Positions 19,158 to 30,400 of a DNA stretch of 64,000 nucleotides are shown piece after piece. A program made the translations under genes and the position numbers. The notes below the pieces were generated by a model. That model ran no database searches. It had not been told where the DNA came from and worked only from the letters and a program-made list of their open reading frames with translations. This DNA is from Methylobacter luteus IMV-B-3098 (lineage in GTDB: Bacteria > Pseudomonadota > Gammaproteobacteria > Methylococcales > Methylomonadaceae): positions 2,276,888-2,340,887 of the forward strand of contig NZ_KE386569.1 in assembly GCF_000427625.1 (NCBI RefSeq), read 5' to 3'. Every line of letters begins with the position of its first letter. The stretch's first letter is position 1.

Positions 19158-20015
19158 TCAGCAACGTTTCGTGACTGCGTCATACACGCAGGAGTAATCC
19201 TCCCGTTCATGGCTGGCCCGGGCGCGCCCGTATAATTGAAGCAGCACTTCGAGCGCCTGGGTATCGACGCTCCGGGCTTCCCGTTTGAACAGGTCGATGT
19301 CCTTGATCAGATGCTCGGTGGGGAAATTGGGATTGCGGTAGTCGTGCTCCAGCATTTTCGATAGTTTCTTGTCGAAGGTCGGCGCATAAAGGGCGCTTTG
19401 CCGCAGCACTTCCATGAAACTGTTTACGTCCACGCCGTTTTCTTCGACGAATCCCAGGCTGGTGGAGAAGGCCACGGTCAGCGAAGCGATCAGCTGATTC
19501 AGTGCCAGCTTCAGCGCGGAAGCCTCGCCGACGGAACCAACCAAGCGCGGCTCCGGGCCCAGACAGGCCAGAATCGGCTTCACTTCGGCAAACGTAGCTT
19601 CGGAGCCTCCCGCCATGATGATCAATTTGCCGGACTTCGCCTCCGGGATGCTGCCGAGCACCGGCGCTTCCAGATAAGCGCCGCCGGCATCCTCGATACG
19701 TCCGGCCAGGCGACGGTTTTCGCCGGGACCGATGGTCGACATCTGCACCAGCGTCTTGCCCGGCAACTCGACGCCCGACAAGGCCGTCTCAACGGCTTCG
19801 GCGTCGCTGAGCATCGTAAAAACGATATCGCTGCCGGTTACGGCATCGGTCGGGGTATCGGCGACTGTTGCCCCTTGGCTTGTGAGCGCTTCCGCCTTGG
19901 CGCGGGTGCGATTCCAGACCCGGACCGGGTAGCCTGCAGCCAGCAGCCGGCCAGCCATCGGATTTCCCATCAGTCCGGCGCCGAGCCAGGCAAGTTTGGG
20001 TTTTGTATGCGTCAT
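19158..20015 (-). CDS. NAD(P)-dependent beta-hydroxyacid dehydrogenase (3-hydroxyisobutyrate dehydrogenase family)
   Basis: 285 residues from the ATG at 20015. The N-terminal Rossmann fold begins LAWLGAGLMGNPMAGRLL (GxGxMG) followed by VRVWNRTRAKAEAL, which suggests NADPH use because of the Arg after the second strand. The substrate motif is QMSTIGPGENRRLA, with APVLGSIPEAKSGKL, and the catalytic lysine region is ASALKLALNQLIAS. The family includes glyoxylate/succinic semialdehyde reductases, a plausible role in C1 metabolism, but the substrate cannot be fixed. Longer upstream frame was rejected because it lacks homology to the family. Confidence 0.9.
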   Translation of the reverse strand: MTHTKPKLAWLGAGLMGNPMAGRLLAAGYPVRVWNRTRAKAEALTSQGATVADTPTDAVTGSDIVFTMLSDAEAVETALSGVELPGKTLVQMSTIGPGENRRLAGRIEDAGGAYLEAPVLGSIPEAKSGKLIIMAGGSEATFAEVKPILACLGPEPRLVGSVGEASALKLALNQLIASLTVAFSTSLGFVEENGVDVNSFMEVLRQSALYAPTFDKKLSKMLEHDYRNPNFPTEHLIKDIDLFKREARSVDTQALEVLLQLYGRARASHEREDYSCVYDAVTKRC

Positions 20016-20456
20016 GATCGTTTCCTTTCCAATAAAACCAGTGGCCAAATTAACTTTTTTATCATTAATCCGGTTTCTATTCCACTTATGCCCAAAACAT
20101 ATCATCAGTCCGGGCCGGTGGCTGGCGATGTTTATATCGTCCGTTTTACGAACACATACAGTATGGATAGAAATAGGCTTATCATTACTCTTATTAGTCA
20201 GCCAGATGTGTATCTTGAATGGTATAACCTGGAATATAAGACGGGGCTGCACAGCAATATCCGTAAAGATAAGATTGATGTTGGCGCAGGTTGCAAATTG
20301 CCTCCTTACCGGTTGAAGTTTGAGCAAGCGTTTCGATTCCAAACTTACAAATTTACAGGAAGAATATTGTCAGCTTTTTGACTAATATAAAGCCGAAATC
20401 AGGCTATGAAGCTGGTCAATTTTCAACTGGCTCTAACATATTTTCTGGAGATTTCT
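20016..20456. other. Divergent intergenic region, no gene supported
   Basis: AT-richer DNA between the divergently transcribed dehydrogenase and MlaC-like genes. Both promoters must lie here. Overlapping open frames on both strands do not look like proteins. A CTGGAG ribosome site precedes the MlaC-like ATG. Confidence 0.5.
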
Positions 20457-21095
20457 ATGTTTCACAGGCAACTGTTGTCTCTACTGATACCCCTTTTCGG
20501 CTTTATCGCCCTGTCCCCTGCCGCGCTCGCCGCCGAGGATACCGCCCAGGCCCGGCAGATCATTGAAAACAGCTCGGAACAAATCAAGCAGACGTTAAAA
20601 CAATCCGTCTATCAAGACGACTTTAATAAGTCGGTCCAATTCGTCGACGGGATCGTGGCTCAATTCGCCGACATGTCCAAAGTGTCGCTGCTGGTATTAG
20701 GCAAGAATATACGCAAAGCCACCCCCGACCAAAGACAGCGCTTCATCAAGGAGTTTCAAACCTTGCTGGTGCGCACCTATACCAGGGCATTTCTGGAGTA
20801 TAAAGATTGGAGCATCACCTACAGCCCTTATAAAGACGACAAAGACGATGGCCGGACCCTTGTAAAAACGCAGGTGCACCAACCGAGGCAGCAACCAATT
20901 GATGTCAACTATCGCATGTTGCTAAATAAACAAGGCGAGTGGAAGGTCTATGACATCATCATTGGAGGCATCAGCCTGGTGACTAACTATCGCACTTCTT
21001 TTAACGAGGAAATTGCGAAAACCGGCTCGATTGACAGCGTCATTCAACAGCTGATCGACAAAAACAATAAACCCGTGCCCAAAGGCGAGAGCTAA
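20457..21095 (+). CDS. MlaC/HpnM-like periplasmic phospholipid- or hopanoid-transport protein
   Basis: 212 residues with a signal peptide (LLIPLFGFIALSPAALAA). The mature part matches the MlaC/Ttg2 family: ARQIIENSSEQIKQTL, a central RFIKEFQTLLVRTYTRAFLEY motif, and WKVYDIIIGGISLVTNYRTSFNEEI near the end. MlaC carries phospholipids across the periplasm; the HpnM subgroup is tied to hopanoid transport in methylotrophs. No other mla or hpn gene is adjacent, so the specific role is open. The ATG at 20457 was chosen because CTGGAG lies just upstream and the signal peptide starts there. Confidence 0.87.
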   Translation: MFHRQLLSLLIPLFGFIALSPAALAAEDTAQARQIIENSSEQIKQTLKQSVYQDDFNKSVQFVDGIVAQFADMSKVSLLVLGKNIRKATPDQRQRFIKEFQTLLVRTYTRAFLEYKDWSITYSPYKDDKDDGRTLVKTQVHQPRQQPIDVNYRMLLNKQGEWKVYDIIIGGISLVTNYRTSFNEEIAKTGSIDSVIQQLIDKNNKPVPKGES

Positions 21096-21310
21096 GAACG
21101 CCCGGGCAAGTACAGCTTATCAGGGACAAGTAATGGTGCAAGGCGGTGGATCGGAGCTTTCTTTTTTCCGCTTTCGGCTGCCACTTTTTCACTCAATTGA
21201 AAATGAACCGTTAATGAAAAAACGATGTGATGGACATTGCTGCCGTTCAGTCTTGATGCTAAGGATCGAGCATAAAATAACTTCCTCAAGCGTGCGGATG
21301 ATTTTCTGAT

Positions 21311-21336
21311 ATAGGTGCGAATTTATTCGCACCTAC
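21311..21336. repeat. Single REP palindrome
   Basis: TAGGTGCGAA and TTCGCACCTA form a 10-bp perfect stem around TTTA. It is the simplest REP copy in the window and lies between convergent genes, where it could act as a transcript end. Confidence 0.75.
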
Positions 21337-21384
21337 AATTCCCTGATTTATTCAATGCTCATTACTAAGTAAACAGCCACTGTT

Positions 21385-22125
21385 TCACATCCGCAAATGC
21401 CATAGTCCTAAAGCACTGACAATGACCAGGCCGCCGCCAATCCATCGTTTAAATAGCGAATCATTGCGCATGATGGCGTTATGCGCCTTCAGACCCAGCA
21501 TATGTCCAACCGCGGCAATCGGTATCAGCGCCAGCGCGGCCAGAAAATGCAAGTCAACCGATAAAGCAATGAACGTCGTCATTTTGATGCTGACCAGGAT
21601 AAACCACAACACGAACAAGGTGTCGCGCAATTGATCCTTGCTGACATAACGCATGTATACGGCGACCATCAAGGGCGCTCCGCTCAAGGATGTGCCGGCG
21701 ACATAGCCTCCCAAAACCAGCAGTACCTTATCTACCCACTTTTTGCGGCTTTCAATGGCGCGGTTGAATAACCACGTCAAACCATAAAACAAAGTGATTG
21801 AATAAATGAACACATTCAACCACAGGGTCGGCAGATTCACTAAACCAAATACGCCGATGACCGCCGGGGGAATAACGTAAATCGAAGACCACCGTAAATA
21901 CCGCCAATCAACATTATGCAAGCGGGTACGCAATGTCAGGCCGGAAAAAAACAGTAAATGCGTACCGATAAGGGGCAGCCACAAGAGCGGATCGTTGTGT
22001 ACGAACAGCATCAGCGGCAAACCCAGCGCGGCGCCGCCAAAGCCAAGACCCGTCCGTACAAAGCCGGTCCAGACGAACAATAAGGCAATGACCAGCGTTT
22101 GGCCAAGCGAGAAATCGAGTAACAT
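21385..22125 (-). CDS. TauE/SafE-family sulfite/anion exporter
   Basis: 246 residues with seven to eight membrane helices, from the ATG at 22125. The first repeat has TGLGFGGAALGLPLML and the second GGYVAGTSLSGAPLMV, the paired signature of the TauE/SafE (DUF81) family. These proteins export sulfite, sulfoacetate or other small anions. No sulfur-metabolism gene is adjacent, so the substrate is unknown. Confidence 0.88.
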   Translation of the reverse strand: MLLDFSLGQTLVIALLFVWTGFVRTGLGFGGAALGLPLMLFVHNDPLLWLPLIGTHLLFFSGLTLRTRLHNVDWRYLRWSSIYVIPPAVIGVFGLVNLPTLWLNVFIYSITLFYGLTWLFNRAIESRKKWVDKVLLVLGGYVAGTSLSGAPLMVAVYMRYVSKDQLRDTLFVLWFILVSIKMTTFIALSVDLHFLAALALIPIAAVGHMLGLKAHNAIMRNDSLFKRWIGGGLVIVSALGLWHLRM

Positions 22126-22515
22126 AGTCAAAAAATTCCAAAACCGCTTCCAACAATTATCAATTTTCAGTGTCCGCTTTTATCAGTCTTTTGTCTGTGA
22201 GCAATATTCATCGCTTTCCTCTGTAGCGGGTAACCGGGTAGATTAGCATTCGCTTGTCGACATCAACAGCATTTTCGCCGATCAATCATATTATTTGATT
22301 GGCTGATGAAATTGTATCTTCCATAAGTGCCGCAGTTTCTACCCTGGTCATGCCTCTTTCCGTCAGGATAATCTTCTTTCCCTGTGGCGCATGACTATAG
22401 GTGCTAGAATAACCGGAAATCCCATGTGCCCGGTATGAACCGAACATGTCCAATCCATCATTACACCGGGCCTGCGCCAAAAACCGCGCCAATCGATTAA
22501 TTCAGCCGGTATCTC
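22126..22515. other. Intergenic region, one doubtful small frame
   Basis: A 68-codon frame on the minus strand (22286-22492) is the only sizeable one; it lacks a ribosome site and a recognisable family. Nothing else is seen. Confidence 0.4.
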
Positions 22516-22522
22516 TTCTTAA

Positions 22523-22615
22523 CTGATGTTACGCAGACAATTTGCCCATACGTCAAGCGCCTGTAGTACCCGGGAGCGGCAAACGGCATAAAAAGCTACC
22601 CGTGCGTAACATCAG
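22523..22615. mobile_element. MITE copy C, short form with 7-bp target duplication
   Basis: Termini CTGATGTTACGC and GCGTAACATCAG enclose only 93 bp. Direct repeats TTCTTAA flank it exactly (22516-22522 and 22616-22622). The two arms are those of copies A and B, but the central REP block has collapsed to GTAGTACCCGGG. It therefore shows the arms can exist without the REP cargo. Confidence 0.85.
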
Positions 22616-22905
22616 TTCTTAAAAATAAGTGAATGACCGGAGTGATTCGAGTTCGGTCTTTCGCGAATGACGCAGTTCAGTCAGAAGCCAACAGTCGGAT
22701 TAGCTCCATTACTTCATAATCCCTGGAAACCTATATCGCGCCAGTCTGGATAATATACCGCTAATAATTTGATTTTTAATTAAAAATAGATTGGTTTTTA
22801 ATCATAAATAAATTGGTTTTTGATGAACATTCTATGGTTATTGAAGAGTTAGAGATGATAACTTTATAACTTAGGACTTACGCAGAATCCTAGATTAATA
22901 AGGAT

Positions 22906-23425
22906 ATTTGAACGCGCTGATGCCGTTATTGAATCCCTGCACAAAGTCTATGACTGCCCGCTCACGGCTAATCGCCAAGTGGATGATTCCGGTGGTGCGC
23001 GGCCTTATCGGCGTAGCGATGCGTCAGGCTGGCGCCCGACGGAGTTCGGACAGGGCAAGACCATCAAGAACAAGAGCTTTCCCAAAGACCACAAGGTGCG
23101 TTTGTTCCGGGTTGAGCTGTCCATCCGCCGCACGGTTCGGGCCGTGACCGATGACCGCCCCGGATCGCCACGACGACAGCACAAGAGGCGTGCCGCTTTC
23201 GCTGGAAGCTGCGAAAACAAACATCTGGCCGGGCTTGAGCGCGGTCAGCGGCGCACGATGCGTATTCAGCGCAATCATATCGCCTGCGCTTTGCTGGCCT
23301 GGGGCCGGCTCAAGGAACTCGCCCGATCAGCTGGTCGTACCGTCCATCAGCTAAAACAGGGCTTAATGGAAGACTTCCTGATTCAACAACTCAGAAAGCC
23401 TTCCCTGACTATGCGCCTTGCGTAA
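22906..23425 (+). pseudogene. Decayed DDE transposase, C-terminal part
   Basis: From 22906 one frame reads IFERADAVIESLHKVYD and continues to FGQGKTIKNKSFPKDHK and VRLFRVELSIRRT, then shifts. The last part in frame is RIQRNHIACALLAWGRLKELA and QLKQGLMEDFLIQQLRKPSL, ending in TAA at 23425. This order matches the C-terminal half of IS701/IS4-like transposases (RNHIxC...WxRLK). The start is missing and the centre is frameshifted, so it is an inactive remnant. Confidence 0.75.
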
Positions 23426-23707
23426 ATCCTAACCTATGTAATTTCACCTATATTCAGAATAGTGGAACTAGTGCCATGATAGCTACAGCCAATAGGCGCT
23501 CACCTAAGCATGGACATGAGGCTGGTGCAATATGGCGGCTACTGTGACTTTGGAATATTTTAAGCGGCCCGTTATTTTTGAGCCGATCATAGGACGTTGA
23601 TTGTGAAAATATTATCAAGCCTTGCGACAGATGCTGCCGCTACTCTATTTTCTGGCCAACCGTATCACTTTTCAGCACTTCAGCCTGATAATGCGTGCGC
23701 ACTCCCT

Positions 23708-26700
23708 ATGAAGCGCTGGATCAGGCTATTGGCACTGCCACTGGCTTGGGCCATCCTGAGCTTTCCCGGTTTCGTGAACGCGGAACAACAATCGCCCTTA
23801 AGCGTTGGATCGAGTATCGGCTTTCCGCCTTATGCCGATATTGATGATCGGAGCCAAGCGATCGGTTTTACCGTTGAACTGTTCACTGCGGTTTCCGCCG
23901 TGATGGATATTCCTGTCACCTTTCAGCCAGACCGCTGGGGCACGGTCTGGCAAAAACTCAAGACGGGCGAGATAGATGCGCTGCCAATAGTGGCGCGCAT
24001 GCTGGAACGCGAAGACCAAGTGGAATTCACTGAACCGCACACGATCGCCCATGACAGTTTCTTCGTCCGCAAAGGGCGTGATCCTATAAAATTTATTGAG
24101 CAGGCCCGTACCCTGAGTATCATCGTGCTGCGCTCGGACGTTTCTCACGAGGCGCTTGCCAGCCGCGGTTTCAATCAGCAACTGGTGCTCGTCGACAGTC
24201 TGACTGACGGCTTTCGCCTGCTGGCTTCAGGCCACTATGACGCAGTGCTGGCGCCGTTGCTACAGGGCAACGCGCTGGTGCATAACATCGGCCTGGAGAA
24301 AATCGTCACGCCCGGCCCACTGCTCAAGGAATACCGGCGGGAGTTCTGCTTCGCCGTACGCAAAGGCGACACCGAACTGCGCGATCGCCTCAATCAGGGC
24401 CTGGCCATCGTCAAAGCCAGCGGCGAATATGACCGGCTCTACAGAAAGTGGCTGAGCATCTATGAGACGCCGTCTTTTCCGGTTAAATATGTGGTCCGGG
24501 GCGCATTAGCCGCCGCCGGCCTATTGACTTTGTTAGGTCTGTGGACCTGGCAGCTTCGTCGTCAGGTGGAACTGCGCACGGATGAACTGGCCCAGGCCTA
24601 CACGGCCGTGCAGGCGGAACGTCAGCGCCTGCATGATGTGCTGCAAGCGCTGCCGGTCTATGTGATATTGCTGTCGCAGGATTACCAGGTAACCTTCGCC
24701 AACCGCTTCTTCGCGCAGCGCTACGGCAAGTCCCTTGGGCGGTCCTGTTATAACTATCTGTTCAACCGCAACAAGCCATGCGCCGAATGTGAAACCTTCA
24801 AGGTATTTGAAACCCATACACCGCAGGAATGGCAATGGACCGGCCCGGACGACCACGACTACGAGATTCACGACTTCCCCTTCACGGACACCGACGGCTC
24901 ACCGATGATCATGGAAGTGGGCATCGACATCACTGAAATGAAGCGGGCCAAACAGGCGCTACGCGAAGCCAATGCGTCACTGGAGCAACGCGTGGCCGAG
25001 CGTACGACCGAACTGGAGGCGGCGCGACATGAAGCGGAGGAAGCGCGTGATCTGCTCCAGATTACTATGGATAACGCACCGGCACTGATGTCTTATATTG
25101 ATAGGGAATGTCGATACCTTCGTGTCAATAAGAACTACGAACTGTGGTTCGGCTATACTCCTGAACAGGTGTGTGGACATCATATGCGTGACGTTATCGG
25201 TGAGCCGGCCTGGCAAACCCTCGGCCCTTACCTGGAAAGGGTCCTGGCCGGAGAACAGGTCGAATTCGAACATCAAGTACCCTTTTCCAAAGGCGGTCCA
25301 CGCTGGGTTCACGCAACGTACTCCCCGGACGTCGACGCCGATGGCCAAGTGCGGGGATTCGTGGTGCATGAGTTCGATATCAGCGAACGCAAAGAGGCTG
25401 AGGAGGCGCTGGTCAAGGCTCATGCGCTCCTCGACGGGTTATTGGCACAGGCTCCCGTCGGCTTTGCCTACCTGGACCGCGAGTTGCGCCATCTTCTTAT
25501 CAACGACAAGCTCGCGGCTCTCAATGGCCTTCCGGCCGCCGCCCATATCGGTCAACGCATCCACGACATCGTACCGCCGTTGCTACTGCCTGTTGTGGAA
25601 AAAGCTGTTGACCGGATGCTAATGACAGGAAAGCCTGTGAAAAACCACGAGATCAGCGGCGAAACTCCCTCAATGCCCGGCGTAAGGCGCTACTGGAACG
25701 CAAACTGGTATCCTTTGTATGATAATGCTGCAGAGATCACCGGTTTCGGCGTCATAGTCGAGGAGATCACTGAGCGTAAGCAAGCTGAAGAGGCATTGCA
25801 CGAAGCGGACCGCCGCAAGGATGAATTTCTGGCCATGCTCGCGCATGAACTGCGCAATCCGCTGGCGCCGATCAGCAACGCCGTGCAAATCATGAAACGG
25901 CCCAATCTGGACGAAACACGGCTGGCCTGGTGCCGCGATGTCATCGGTCGCCAGGTCGAACACCTGGTCCGGCTGGTCGACGACCTGCTGGATGTCTCGC
26001 GCATCAGCCGCGGCAAGATCGAGCTCAAGAAGGAGCCTCTCGCGGTGTCGACTATCGTGCAGCGGGCGGTGGAAACCAGCCAGCCGCTGATCGATGTCAG
26101 CCGCCATGAATTTTCCGTACACCTGCCGCCTGAACCGGTCTATGTCGAAGGCGATCTGGTCCGGCTGTCGCAAGTCGTCTCGAACCTGCTCAACAATGCC
26201 GCCAAGTATACCGATGCAGGTGGCTGTATCAGTCTGAGCGTTGAACCGGCAGACGACGAGATCTTCATCCGGGTCCGCGACAACGGCCGGGGCATCGAGT
26301 CTTCCGCACTGTCCAGTCTATTTCAACTGTTCTATCAAGTGGACCGCACCATCGACCGCGCGGAAGGCGGTTTGGGCATTGGCCTCTCGCTGGTCAAAAG
26401 CCTAGTGACGATGCACGGCGGCGAGGTCGGGGCCTACAGCGAAGGCCGCGGCCAAGGCAGTGAATTTGTCATCCGCCTGCCCTGCCTGCGGGAATCACCA
26501 GCCGCTCCTGTTTCCTATCCGGCAGATTCGAAGCCGGATGAAGGTTCGCTCCGCATTCTGGTGGTCGACGATAACCGCGATGCCGCCCAGAGCCTGTCCC
26601 TGTTGCTGAACAGCGAAGGGCACGAAGTATTGCAGGCCAATGATGGCTATACGGCCCTGGAAACCGCACTGGCTGAACGGCCGCAGGTCGTGCTGCTCGA

Positions 26701-26926
26701 TATCGGCCTGCCCGGTATGGATGGCTACGCGGTTGCGCGGGCGCTCAGGCAACATCCCGCATTGAAAATGACGCATCTGATCGCCCTGAGCGGATACGGA
26801 AGGGCGATGGATCGAGAACAGGCGAAGACAGCCGGATTCAACGATTATCTGACCAAACCGGTCAACTTTGACGAACTACTGTGTGCCCTGGCCCAGCCAT
26901 CATTTCCCGACCAGATACCAATCTAA
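23708..26926 (+). CDS. Hybrid histidine kinase with periplasmic SBP_bac_3 sensor, PAS domains and receiver
   Basis: 1072 residues from the ATG at 23708, chosen because a signal peptide follows (LLALPLAWAILSFPGFVNA). Domains in order: periplasmic solute-binding domain of the BvgS type (about 30-255), a membrane helix (GALAAAGLLTLLGLW), a coiled coil, a Cys-containing PAS-like region, two further PAS domains, HisKA ([15 protein letters not shown], phospho-His), HATPase ([32 protein letters not shown]) and a C-terminal receiver ([31 protein letters not shown]). It should sense a small periplasmic ligand. The kinase-receiver half is nearly identical to that of the gene at 33431. A TTG at 23597 is an alternative start. 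Confidence 0.9.
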   Translation: MKRWIRLLALPLAWAILSFPGFVNAEQQSPLSVGSSIGFPPYADIDDRSQAIGFTVELFTAVSAVMDIPVTFQPDRWGTVWQKLKTGEIDALPIVARMLEREDQVEFTEPHTIAHDSFFVRKGRDPIKFIEQARTLSIIVLRSDVSHEALASRGFNQQLVLVDSLTDGFRLLASGHYDAVLAPLLQGNALVHNIGLEKIVTPGPLLKEYRREFCFAVRKGDTELRDRLNQGLAIVKASGEYDRLYRKWLSIYETPSFPVKYVVRGALAAAGLLTLLGLWTWQLRRQVELRTDELAQAYTAVQAERQRLHDVLQALPVYVILLSQDYQVTFANRFFAQRYGKSLGRSCYNYLFNRNKPCAECETFKVFETHTPQEWQWTGPDDHDYEIHDFPFTDTDGSPMIMEVGIDITEMKRAKQALREANASLEQRVAERTTELEAARHEAEEARDLLQITMDNAPALMSYIDRECRYLRVNKNYELWFGYTPEQVCGHHMRDVIGEPAWQTLGPYLERVLAGEQVEFEHQVPFSKGGPRWVHATYSPDVDADGQVRGFVVHEFDISERKEAEEALVKAHALLDGLLAQAPVGFAYLDRELRHLLINDKLAALNGLPAAAHIGQRIHDIVPPLLLPVVEKAVDRMLMTGKPVKNHEISGETPSMPGVRRYWNANWYPLYDNAAEITGFGVIVEEITERKQAEEALHEADRRKDEFLAMLAHELRNPLAPISNAVQIMKRPNLDETRLAWCRDVIGRQVEHLVRLVDDLLDVSRISRGKIELKKEPLAVSTIVQRAVETSQPLIDVSRHEFSVHLPPEPVYVEGDLVRLSQVVSNLLNNAAKYTDAGGCISLSVEPADDEIFIRVRDNGRGIESSALSSLFQLFYQVDRTIDRAEGGLGIGLSLVKSLVTMHGGEVGAYSEGRGQGSEFVIRLPCLRESPAAPVSYPADSKPDEGSLRILVVDDNRDAAQSLSLLLNSEGHEVLQANDGYTALETALAERPQVVLLDIGLPGMDGYAVARALRQHPALKMTHLIALSGYGRAMDREQAKTAGFNDYLTKPVNFDELLCALAQPSFPDQIPI

Positions 26927-27471
26927 GCCCGTATCGCCGCCGATACCCGTCGGCAAGCGAACCGTAAGGAACGCCGATGGCAGTGCGGGTAGAGGAATAA
27001 GGAAAAAGCAAAGGTCATCCTGTAACCGGGTGAAAATCGGGTATCGAAAAACGCCTTTGTAGAGACTTGAGCCGTGTGCAGGGACTTGCGCGCACGGCGA
27101 GGAAATGGCGCATTGATACGCCATCTCTACCCGACTGTTTACAGTCTGGAGCGCCATTTGGATGCAGCCATCCATACATCAGGTTAACAAGCGGAATATC
27201 GTGCAATATTAAATTCAGCATGAGTTTGGTAGGTATTTGTACTTATTTTTTTATTTTACTTTCAGCCTTACTATTAAGACTTTTCCTTTCAGCCCTAATA
27301 ACCTTAATAGCTATATAAAAATTATTCTCCCGTAATGAAATTATTGACGTACTTGAATCCGCTGGACATCGGATGACTATTTCGCGAAGCATGGCGAGCT
27401 TCCTATAGAGATTGGGCACAAAACAGTGCTCAAAATTCAATCGCGCCAATACACGCGACTTACAATAGCAA
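26927..27471. other. Intergenic region between signalling genes, no gene seen
   Basis: About 545 bp. The right half (27180-27330) is markedly AT-rich, as expected for a promoter of the large kinase gene. Short frames on either strand are not protein-like. Confidence 0.5.
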
Positions 27472-30400
27472 ATGATTGATATAGCGATAACAAAAAATCA
27501 ACCGCAGGGCGCGTCCAAACTGGGTAACTACATCGTCACCGAAAAGCTAGGAGAAAGCTTGCAGGCCGTGGTATTCAAAGGCTACCACAGACACGTCCCC
27601 GACCAGCCCCTGATCATCAAACTGCTGAAACAGCTGTCGAGCTGGGAGGATCAATCCCGACACCTGCGCCAGAAAATTGAACGCCTGAAAGTGCTGCACG
27701 ATCCGCGGGTTTCCACGCCGATTGCGCTGGAATCATACGGCAACCAGCAGTTTATCGTTCAGCCCTGGTTTGCCGGACAACCGCTGAACTATTGGGCAAA
27801 ACAGCAAGATAAACTCGATCTCAAGGATTTTTTTACGCTGGCCTGTACACTGGCCGATACGCTCCAGGCGGTGCACGATGCCGGCATTACCCACGGCGGC
27901 GTCAAGCCTCACAATATATTGGTCCAGCCAGGGACGCTAACCCTGCGGCTGACCGATTTCATCACGCCTCTCGACATTCGTGACGTCAGCCATTTTATCT
28001 ACGACCCGGAGTTCGTACGCCATACTTTGGCCTACACCTCGCCGGAACAGACCGGCCGCATCAACTATAGAGTAGATTTTTCCACCGATTTGTATTCATT
28101 AGGGATAATGTTTTATGAGCTGCTTACCGGTCAGCTGCCGTTTTTTTCCAGCGATCCGCTGGAACTGATTCACTCGCATCTGGCCGAGGAAACGCCTAAA
28201 GTCAATCAGCTCAAGCCGCAGATTCCCCAGGTCCTGGCCGATATTATCGCCAAACTCACCGTCAAGCAACCGGAGAAGCGTTACCAAAGCGCCTCGGGTT
28301 TGCTGGCCGACTTGACCCGCTGCAAACAGGAATACACCGACACCGGCAGCGTATCGGCATTTACGGTTGGCCAGCACGATCGTAGCCGCCGGGTCATCTT
28401 TATTTCGAAGATGGTGGGCCGTCAGGCCGAAAGTGAGCTGATACAGCAGCAATACAACGAGGTCATCGAGGGCAAATTTCGCTCGGTATTTATTTCCGGC
28501 CTGTCCGGCATCGGCAAAACCCGGCTGATTCAGGAACTGCAGAAACCACTGGTCAAAAATCGCGGCTATTTCACTTCCGGCAAATTCGACCAATACCAGA
28601 AAAACATCCCTTACAGTTCGCTGATCCAGGCCTTGCGCAATCTGATACGCATCTTTTTGACTGAAAGCGACGTGCAGGTTCAGGCGTGGCGAAGGAAAAT
28701 ACTCGATGTCGTCGGTGACGACGGCGGCGTCATCGTCGATGTACTGCCGGAACTGGAATTCATCATCGGCCGTCAGCCGGAAGTGCCGCATCTGCCGCCA
28801 GTGGAAGCCCGCAACCGTTTCAACAATTTGTTCGGCCGCTTTCTGGCCTGTCTGGCCAGCGAGGATAATCCGCTGGTGCTGTTTATCGACGACCTGCAAT
28901 GGTGCGACAGCGCAACCTTCGATTTCCTGCAAAACCTGTTCGATAACCATCATGAGCACCCTTTCCTTTTTTTCATGGGCGCCTATCGGCACAACGAAGT
29001 CGACAGCAGCCATCCGCTCAGCAAGCTGATCCGCAAGATTCAGGAAAACCACAGCCCGTTCGCGGAAATTCGCGTAGAGGCCTTAACCGACGCCGACTGC
29101 CACGAGATGGTGGCCTACATTCTCAATTCCTCGCTGGAAACCACGGCCAATCTGGCGGAATTTATCGCCCACCTCACCGAAGGCAACCCGCTGTTCGTCA
29201 GCGAAAGTCTGGCCTGGCTGTATAACGAGGATTTGCTCAATACCGATGCCGAACAGCACTGGCATTGGGACATGAAGCGGATTCGCGACACGCGGATGCC
29301 GACCTCGGTGGTGGAACTGTTCAGCTCCAAAGTGAGCAAGCTGCCCATCAAAACCCTGCATATCCTCGACCACTGCGCCTGCATGGGCAACCGTTTCAGC
29401 GCCGAAGATGTGGCGCTGGTACTGGATATCCGTATCGAACAGCTGTTTGAGGATTTGAAGCCGGTACTGAATCTGGGCATGCTGCTGGAAAACAAATCCG
29501 ATCTGCAGTTCGTTCACGACCGGGTTCAGGAAGCGGTACTGCGCCAGGTCGACGCCCAGGCCAAGCCCGCTATCCACTGGCGCATCGGCAACCGTCTGCT
29601 GCAAGCGGTACCGGCAGGAACCCCTCTTGAAGCCCTTGACAACCTGTTTACCATTGCCGCCCACCTTAATCTCGGTCGTCCGGCGGACATGGATCCTGAT
29701 CTGGCCTATCGGCTGGTCAATATCAACTTCCAGGCCGGCAACAAGGCGCTGGATGCATTGGCCGGCGATGCCGCCAACGATTTTTTCCAGAAAGCTCACG
29801 ACTATCTGCCGGACAACTGCTGGCAGCAGGCTTACGATCTGACATTTCGCATTTACCAGCGTCTGGCCAAGACTGAGCTGATGTGCGGCCGTTACGAAAA
29901 ATCGGAAGTGCTGATCAATTATCTGATCGAACACGCCGTCAGCGACCTGGACAAGGCCGAAGCCCTGGCGGAACAGACCACGTCGCTGTCTTCATTCGGC
30001 AATTTCAACAAGGCGATAGCTACCGCCAACCGCGGCCTGGCCTATTTTGACAAGCCAATTCCCGAGCAGCCCGAGGTAGCCCAACAGCGGATGCTGACCT
30101 TAATGGCGGATATCGAACAACAGAGCGATGTCTGGACGACCATTCTGCACATGCCTTTTACCCAGGACCGCAAAAGCAAGATCGAACTGGCGTTTTACAG
30201 CGAGCTGATCCCCGATCTCTATATGTCCGGCCTGGTGCCGCAACTGTACCTGTCAGCGGCGCAATCAACGCTGCATTGTCTGCAGGGCGGCATGGACGAA
30301 TCGGTGATTTATTCGTTTTCGATCATGGGCCTCAATCTCGGCGAACAGGGCAAGTTCGAACAGGCATTCCTTTACCAGGATCTGGCCCACGACCTGTGCG

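Noticed and set aside
19398..20381. Plus-strand 327-codon frame opposite the dehydrogenase
   Set aside because: It is a long antisense frame over a clearly recognised dehydrogenase gene, with no family pattern of its own.
22286..22492. Minus-strand 68-codon frame
   Set aside because: No ribosome site or similarity; kept only as a remark in the intergenic entry.
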